Shown here one piece after another: positions 4,790-7,422 of a DNA stretch of 7,422 nucleotides (position 1 is the stretch's first letter; every line of letters starts with the position of its first letter). The stretch is from Blastococcus sp. (lineage in GTDB: Bacteria > Actinomycetota > Actinomycetes > Mycobacteriales > Geodermatophilaceae), in assembly GCA_025963345.1 (NCBI GenBank), contig JAOPUS010000402.1:1-7422 (forward strand), read 5' to 3'. Position numbers and translations under genes: made by a program. Below the pieces are notes generated by a model, which worked only from the letters and a program-made list of their open reading frames with translations, was not told the origin of the DNA and ran no database searches.

Positions 4790-4809
4790 TCCCCACGCAG
4801 TAGTGGGGA
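4790..4809 (+). repeat. Hairpin between whiB7 and the small downstream gene
   Basis: TCCCCAC and GTGGGGA form a perfect 7-bp stem with a 6-nt loop (GCAGTA), 26 nt after the whiB7 stop and 28 nt before the next start codon. No U tract follows. It may be a weak terminator or an intercistronic mRNA-stabilising hairpin that lets the two genes be expressed at different levels. Confidence 0.5.
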
Positions 4810-4837
4810 ACCGAGAACTCATCCAGAAGGAACTGCC

Positions 4838-5002
4838 ATGTACCTGCTCGAACACGATCTGGCCCAGAGCCGGATGCGCGAGGACCAGGCTCGCGCCGAG
4901 GCCGCCTCACGCGCCCGCCGGCTCTACGTGGCCCGCCGTGCGGCCCGACGTGCGGAGCGCGCTGTGCGCCGCGCCGCGCGGGCCAGCGCCGCCGTCTACT
5001 GA
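4838..5002 (+). CDS. Small Arg/Ala-rich protein, function unknown (54 aa)
   Basis: The ATG at 4838 follows an AGAAGGA box by 6 nt. The product (MYLLEHDLAQSRMREDQARA and on to ASAAVY) is predicted almost entirely helical; its second half alternates Ala and Arg (VARRAARRAERAVRRAARAS), giving a very basic amphipathic helix, while the first half is mixed charge. No cysteine, membrane segment or signal peptide. It lies 74 nt after whiB7 on the same strand and before a strong hairpin, so it may be the last gene of a whiB7 transcript. I recall similar small 'MYLxEHD'-type proteins in actinomycetes but no function. A nucleic-acid- or ribosome-binding role would fit the charge but is a guess. Codon use is GC-ending throughout. 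Confidence 0.72.
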   Translation: MYLLEHDLAQSRMREDQARAEAASRARRLYVARRAARRAERAVRRAARASAAVY

Positions 5003-5028
5003 CGGTCAGTCCCGTCATCCCCGAACAG

Positions 5029-5071
5029 AGGCCGGCTCCGGACGCTCCCGGTGTGCGTCCGGGCCCGGCCT
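5029..5071. terminator. Strong hairpin terminator after the whiB7-side genes
   Basis: Inner stem CCGGACGC / GCGTCCGG (8 bp) and outer stem AGGCCGG / CCGGCCT (7 bp) are joined by one G-U pair and one C-C mismatch, with a 9-nt loop. It starts 27 nt after the stop of the small Arg-rich gene. No U tract on either side, but the long GC stem between convergent genes is typical of actinobacterial bidirectional terminators. Confidence 0.7.
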
Positions 5072-5171
5072 GCCTCGTCCATGTTGACTCGGCCTTGTCA
5101 CGCGGGCCCGGAGGGTTCCGCGCAGGCGCGACGGACGGGCTCAGTGCAGCGTGGGACGGCACGTGGCCGCC

Positions 5172-5192
5172 GTGCGGTCCGGAGGACCGCAC
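5172..5192 (-). terminator. Terminator hairpin of the ABC1 kinase gene
   Basis: GTGCGGTCC and GGACCGCAC form a perfect 9-bp stem with a 3-nt loop, 16 nt beyond the kinase stop codon on the minus strand. The space between this hairpin and the one at 5029-5071 (about 100 nt) holds no gene or signal I can identify. Confidence 0.7.
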
Positions 5193-5208
5193 TGTCATGG
5201 ACCACAGA

Positions 5209-6528
5209 TCACTCCGTGAAGCCGGGGAGCCATTCCTCGAGGACGCTGCGGAAGTTACCTGCCGCGCCGAGCTGGCAGAGCACACCGATCGAGCCGATCG
5301 TCACCCGGTGGATGAGCAGGTAGGCCGGCGGGAGGTTCAGCTGGCGGCCGAGCTTGTTGATCTCGGTCCGTGGGTCGGCGATCCGTGCCGCCTGCTCCTG
5401 CATCCAGGCGCGGGTGAAGTGGAAGTGCTGGTCCTCGAGCGGTTCCAGCAGCGGCCGCAGGTAGTCGAGCACCCCCTGGGCGTCGACCTCCATGTTCGGC
5501 CGGACGAACCCCTCGGTGCGCAGGTCGGTGAGCACCTCGTCGGCCTTGCCGGCGAGCGCCCAGCGCAGCAGCCGGCCGATCGGCTCGGGGTGTCCGTCGG
5601 GAAGCCGCGCGGTGGCCCCGAAGTCGATGACGCCCAGCCGGCCGTCGGCGAGCATCCGGAAGTTGCCCGGGTGCGGGTCGGCGTGCAGCAGTCCGGCGCG
5701 CTGGGGGCCGGAGAAGTGCAGGACCGCCAGCAGGTGACCGGCGTGGTCCCGCTGCTCCTGGGTGCCGTCGGCGATGATCCGCGACAGCGGCATGCCCTCG
5801 AGCCACTCGGAGACGATCACCTTGGGCGCGCTGGCGACCACGCGCGGGACGACGATCTGCGCGTCACCGGCGTACGCAGTGGCGAACGCCCGCTGCGAGT
5901 CGGCTTCCAGCCCGTAGTCCAGCTCCTCGACCACGCGGGCCTTGAGCTCGGCGATCAGCGGCTTGACGTCCATGCCGGGGAAGAGGGCGGCGAACAGCCG
6001 CGCGAACCGGGCGAGCTGGTTGAGGTCGGCCATCAGCGCCGTCCCCGCGCCCGGGTACTGGATCTTGACGGCGACGTCCCGGCCGTCCCGCCACGTGGCG
6101 CGGTGCACCTGGCCGATGCTCGCCGCGGCGGCCGGCTGGTCGTCGAAGTCGGAGAACCGCTGCCGCCAGGTGCCACCGAGCTGCTGGGCGAGCACCGCGT
6201 GGACGGTGCGCACCGGCATGGGTGGCGCCTCCTCCTGCAGCTTCACCAGGGCCTCGCGGTAGGGGGCGGCGACCTCCTCGGGTACCGCGGCCTCGAAGAC
6301 CGAGAGCGTCTGGCCGAGCTTCATCGCCCCACCCTTGAGCTGGCCGAGGACGGCGAACAACTGCTCGGCGGTGCGCTGCTGGAGCTCGGCGGTGACGGCG
6401 TCGGCGGGGCGCCCCGAGAGTCGCTTGCCCAGTCCCAGCGTGGCGCGGCCGGCGGCTCCGAGCGGGAGCGACGCCAGGCGCGCGGTCCGGGAGACCGAGC
6501 CTCGCGGCATCGCCGGTCCGTCACTCAC
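5209..6528 (-). CDS. ABC1/AarF (UbiB-like) family atypical kinase/ATPase
   Basis: This 439-aa protein carries the ABC1 signatures in order: KxGQ motif (KLGQ, 70-73) in the N-terminal extension, the Ala-rich nucleotide loop (AAAASIGQVH, 133-142), ATP-site lysine VAVK155, the ExD motif E202-L-D204, the catalytic loop HADPHPGN (282-289) and the metal-binding I-DFG (D302-F-G304). All key residues are intact, so it should bind and hydrolyse ATP. Related proteins support quinone or lipid metabolism; the mycobacterial counterpart next to whiB7 (Rv3197) has been linked, as I recall, to macrolide tolerance under WhiB7. No C-terminal membrane helix is evident. I chose GTG at 6528 (GGAGG 4 nt upstream) over ATG at 6510, which lacks an RBS; the difference is six residues. 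It follows the ThiF-like gene by 71 nt on the same strand and is convergent with whiB7. Confidence 0.92.
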   Translation of the reverse strand: MSDGPAMPRGSVSRTARLASLPLGAAGRATLGLGKRLSGRPADAVTAELQQRTAEQLFAVLGQLKGGAMKLGQTLSVFEAAVPEEVAAPYREALVKLQEEAPPMPVRTVHAVLAQQLGGTWRQRFSDFDDQPAAAASIGQVHRATWRDGRDVAVKIQYPGAGTALMADLNQLARFARLFAALFPGMDVKPLIAELKARVVEELDYGLEADSQRAFATAYAGDAQIVVPRVVASAPKVIVSEWLEGMPLSRIIADGTQEQRDHAGHLLAVLHFSGPQRAGLLHADPHPGNFRMLADGRLGVIDFGATARLPDGHPEPIGRLLRWALAGKADEVLTDLRTEGFVRPNMEVDAQGVLDYLRPLLEPLEDQHFHFTRAWMQEQAARIADPRTEINKLGRQLNLPPAYLLIHRVTIGSIGVLCQLGAAGNFRSVLEEWLPGFTE

Positions 6529-6599
6529 ACGTCCTCCTCGCCGGCGCCCGCGCCCGGAGGGGCGTTGCCGTGTCGTCTCGGGTGAGCTGGTGAGCTCGG

Positions 6600-7422
6600 T
6601 CAGCCGCCCATTGTTCCCTGTCGGGAGCCGGTTACGCCGGGAGAGGTCGCACCGGATTCGCCCGCGAGAGTGGCCGCTTGCTCCCCGGGAGTGTTCTCGC
6701 ACCCGGCGCCGCAGCCGCAGGCGGGGTGCGCCGGCCACCTCCGGACCCGGGGTCGAAGGTCCGGTGGCCGCAGCTCGACGGTCGCGTCCAGGGTGGCCGG
6801 GGCGGCCGTGCCGTCCAGGTAGGCCAACACCTGCAGGGCGGCCGTGGCGGCGGTGAGCAGGCAGGTGACGGTGGCGCCGCTGGGCGGTGGCTCGGTGGCG
6901 GTGAGCTGCGCGGCCAGGCGGGGCCAGCGCGGATCGGCGTCGCGGCGGTGCAGGTCGGCGCACCGCAGACAGCTGGTCACACCGGGCACGACCAGCGGCC
7001 CCACGATGCCGACCTCCCCGCGGACGGTCGCCACCAGGTGCGGCACCTGCGCGCGATGGACGGCGGCGGCCAGCGGGTCCGAGGCGGCCCACGGGCGGGA
7101 CAGGACGACGAGATCGGCGGCCTCGTCGGACAGCGGACGCAGATCGGTGAGCGGACTGGCCCGCCGGATCGCGTCGGCCGCCGCCAGCGCACGTGGCCGG
7201 CCCTCGTCGGTCGCGCTCAACCCGCCGACCACCGCGTCCCCGGCGGTGGCGAGGCCGGGGTCGCGCACGCTGACCCGGCCGACCCCGCTGGCCGCCAGCA
7301 CCGCGGCCAGCGGGACGCCGACCCGGTTGGCACCGTCGACGACGACGACCGCGGAGCGGCGGGCCCGCCAGACCGGCCCGCCGACGGCGGACAGCGCTGC
7401 CGGCAGCTCCGCCGCCGTGCGG
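6600..7422 (-). CDS. ThiF/E1-like, TOMM-cyclodehydratase-related protein (5' end beyond window)
   Basis: The frame is open to the window edge, giving 273 visible residues. A Rossmann-type strand and turn VVVVDGANRVGVPLAA (25-40) is followed by LLAASGVGRVSVRDPG-like sequence, where ThiF/MoeB/E1 adenylating enzymes have a glycine-rich GxGxxG loop; here the loop is DGANRVG and looks degenerate. A cysteine pair SCLRC (C151, C154), followed by ADLHRRDADPRWPRL, and a C-terminal CGCGAGC (C235, C237, C241) resemble the structural zinc site of the family. The CLRCxDLHRxDxDPxWP pattern is typical of standalone cyclodehydratase-like proteins in actinobacteria. The C-terminal 30 residues are Gly/Ser/Thr-rich. 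No precursor peptide, YcaO or dehydrogenase gene is visible, so a RiPP role is unsupported. It precedes the ABC1 kinase gene by 71 nt, as I recall for Rv3196-Rv3197, suggesting a shared function. Confidence 0.8.
   Translation of the reverse strand, partial: RTAAELPAALSAVGGPVWRARRSAVVVVDGANRVGVPLAAVLAASGVGRVSVRDPGLATAGDAVVGGLSATDEGRPRALAAADAIRRASPLTDLRPLSDEAADLVVLSRPWAASDPLAAAVHRAQVPHLVATVRGEVGIVGPLVVPGVTSCLRCADLHRRDADPRWPRLAAQLTATEPPPSGATVTCLLTAATAALQVLAYLDGTAAPATLDATVELRPPDLRPRVRRWPAHPACGCGAGCENTPGEQAATLAGESGATSPGVTGSRQGTMGG

Noticed and set aside
4790..4809. ANTAR-type RNA target hairpin
   Set aside because: The 6-nt loop is GCAGTA (G at 4 but not A at 1) and no partner hairpin at suitable spacing was seen. 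The loop at 1204-1209 likewise matches only one of the two key positions.
5072..5171. Small gene or promoter between the convergent units
   Set aside because: A TTGACT word near 5084 has no -10 partner, and short open frames here lack RBS and similarity.
5053..6585. 510-codon open frame opposite the ABC1 kinase
   Set aside because: A shadow of the kinase gene; His/Gly/Arg-rich, no RBS, and overlaps the intergenic terminators.
6529..7092. Extension of the ABC1 kinase frame to 7092
   Set aside because: This is an out-of-frame reading of the ThiF-like gene with low-complexity Arg/Ala/Gly composition; the kinase family begins near the GTG at 6528.

Overview
The window comes from a very GC-rich actinomycete. 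The codons are strongly GC-ending, several genes start with GTG, and there is a WhiB-family regulator and a mycothiol-dependent mycoredoxin, so the host should make mycothiol. Gene content and order (mycoredoxin divergent from uvrD2, then whiB7, then a convergent ABC1/AarF kinase and a ThiF-like gene) match my memory of the Rv3196-Rv3198A block of Mycobacterium tuberculosis. The sequence style suggests Pseudonocardiaceae or a relative; this placement is inference.

Left part, minus strand (1-1514): a possible operon of mycoredoxin (mrx1), an ANTAR-domain protein, and a uridine-kinase-like protein with a destroyed Walker A motif that runs off the left edge. A SigR/SigH-like promoter (-35 GGGAAG, 18-bp spacer, GTT) lies upstream of mrx1. 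Centre, plus strand (1703-5002): uvrD2 (superfamily 1 helicase with an HRDC tail but no tetracysteine linker), a terminator-like hairpin, a whiB7 control region of about 520 nt, whiB7 itself (four Fe-S cysteines plus an AT-hook), and a 54-aa Arg/Ala-rich protein. Right part, minus strand (5209-7422): an ABC1/AarF kinase-like gene preceded by a ThiF/TOMM-cyclodehydratase-like gene whose 5' end is beyond the right edge. Two strong hairpins separate the convergent units.

The most information-rich stretch is 3855-4418, the whiB7 leader. An AT-rich hexamer lies 3 bp upstream of a -35 element, as expected for WhiB7 autoactivation. The leader then carries a 101-codon upstream ORF with a good RBS, ending in tandem rare arginine codons (AGG AGA) shortly before its stop. 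A 10-bp-stem intrinsic terminator with a U-rich tail follows 20 nt later, then a second two-part hairpin, then the whiB7 RBS. This is the architecture of ribosome-sensing attenuation, in which antibiotic-slowed translation of the upstream ORF relieves termination and switches on intrinsic resistance. The general mechanism is known for whiB7/wblC. The particular elements here (uORF length, Arg-codon pair, competing CCGGTCC/GGACCGG segments, post-terminator hairpin) are specific and testable. Overall the locus joins thiol-redox homeostasis, DNA repair and ribosome-stress-induced resistance. I see no mobile elements, CRISPR arrays, tRNA or rRNA genes.
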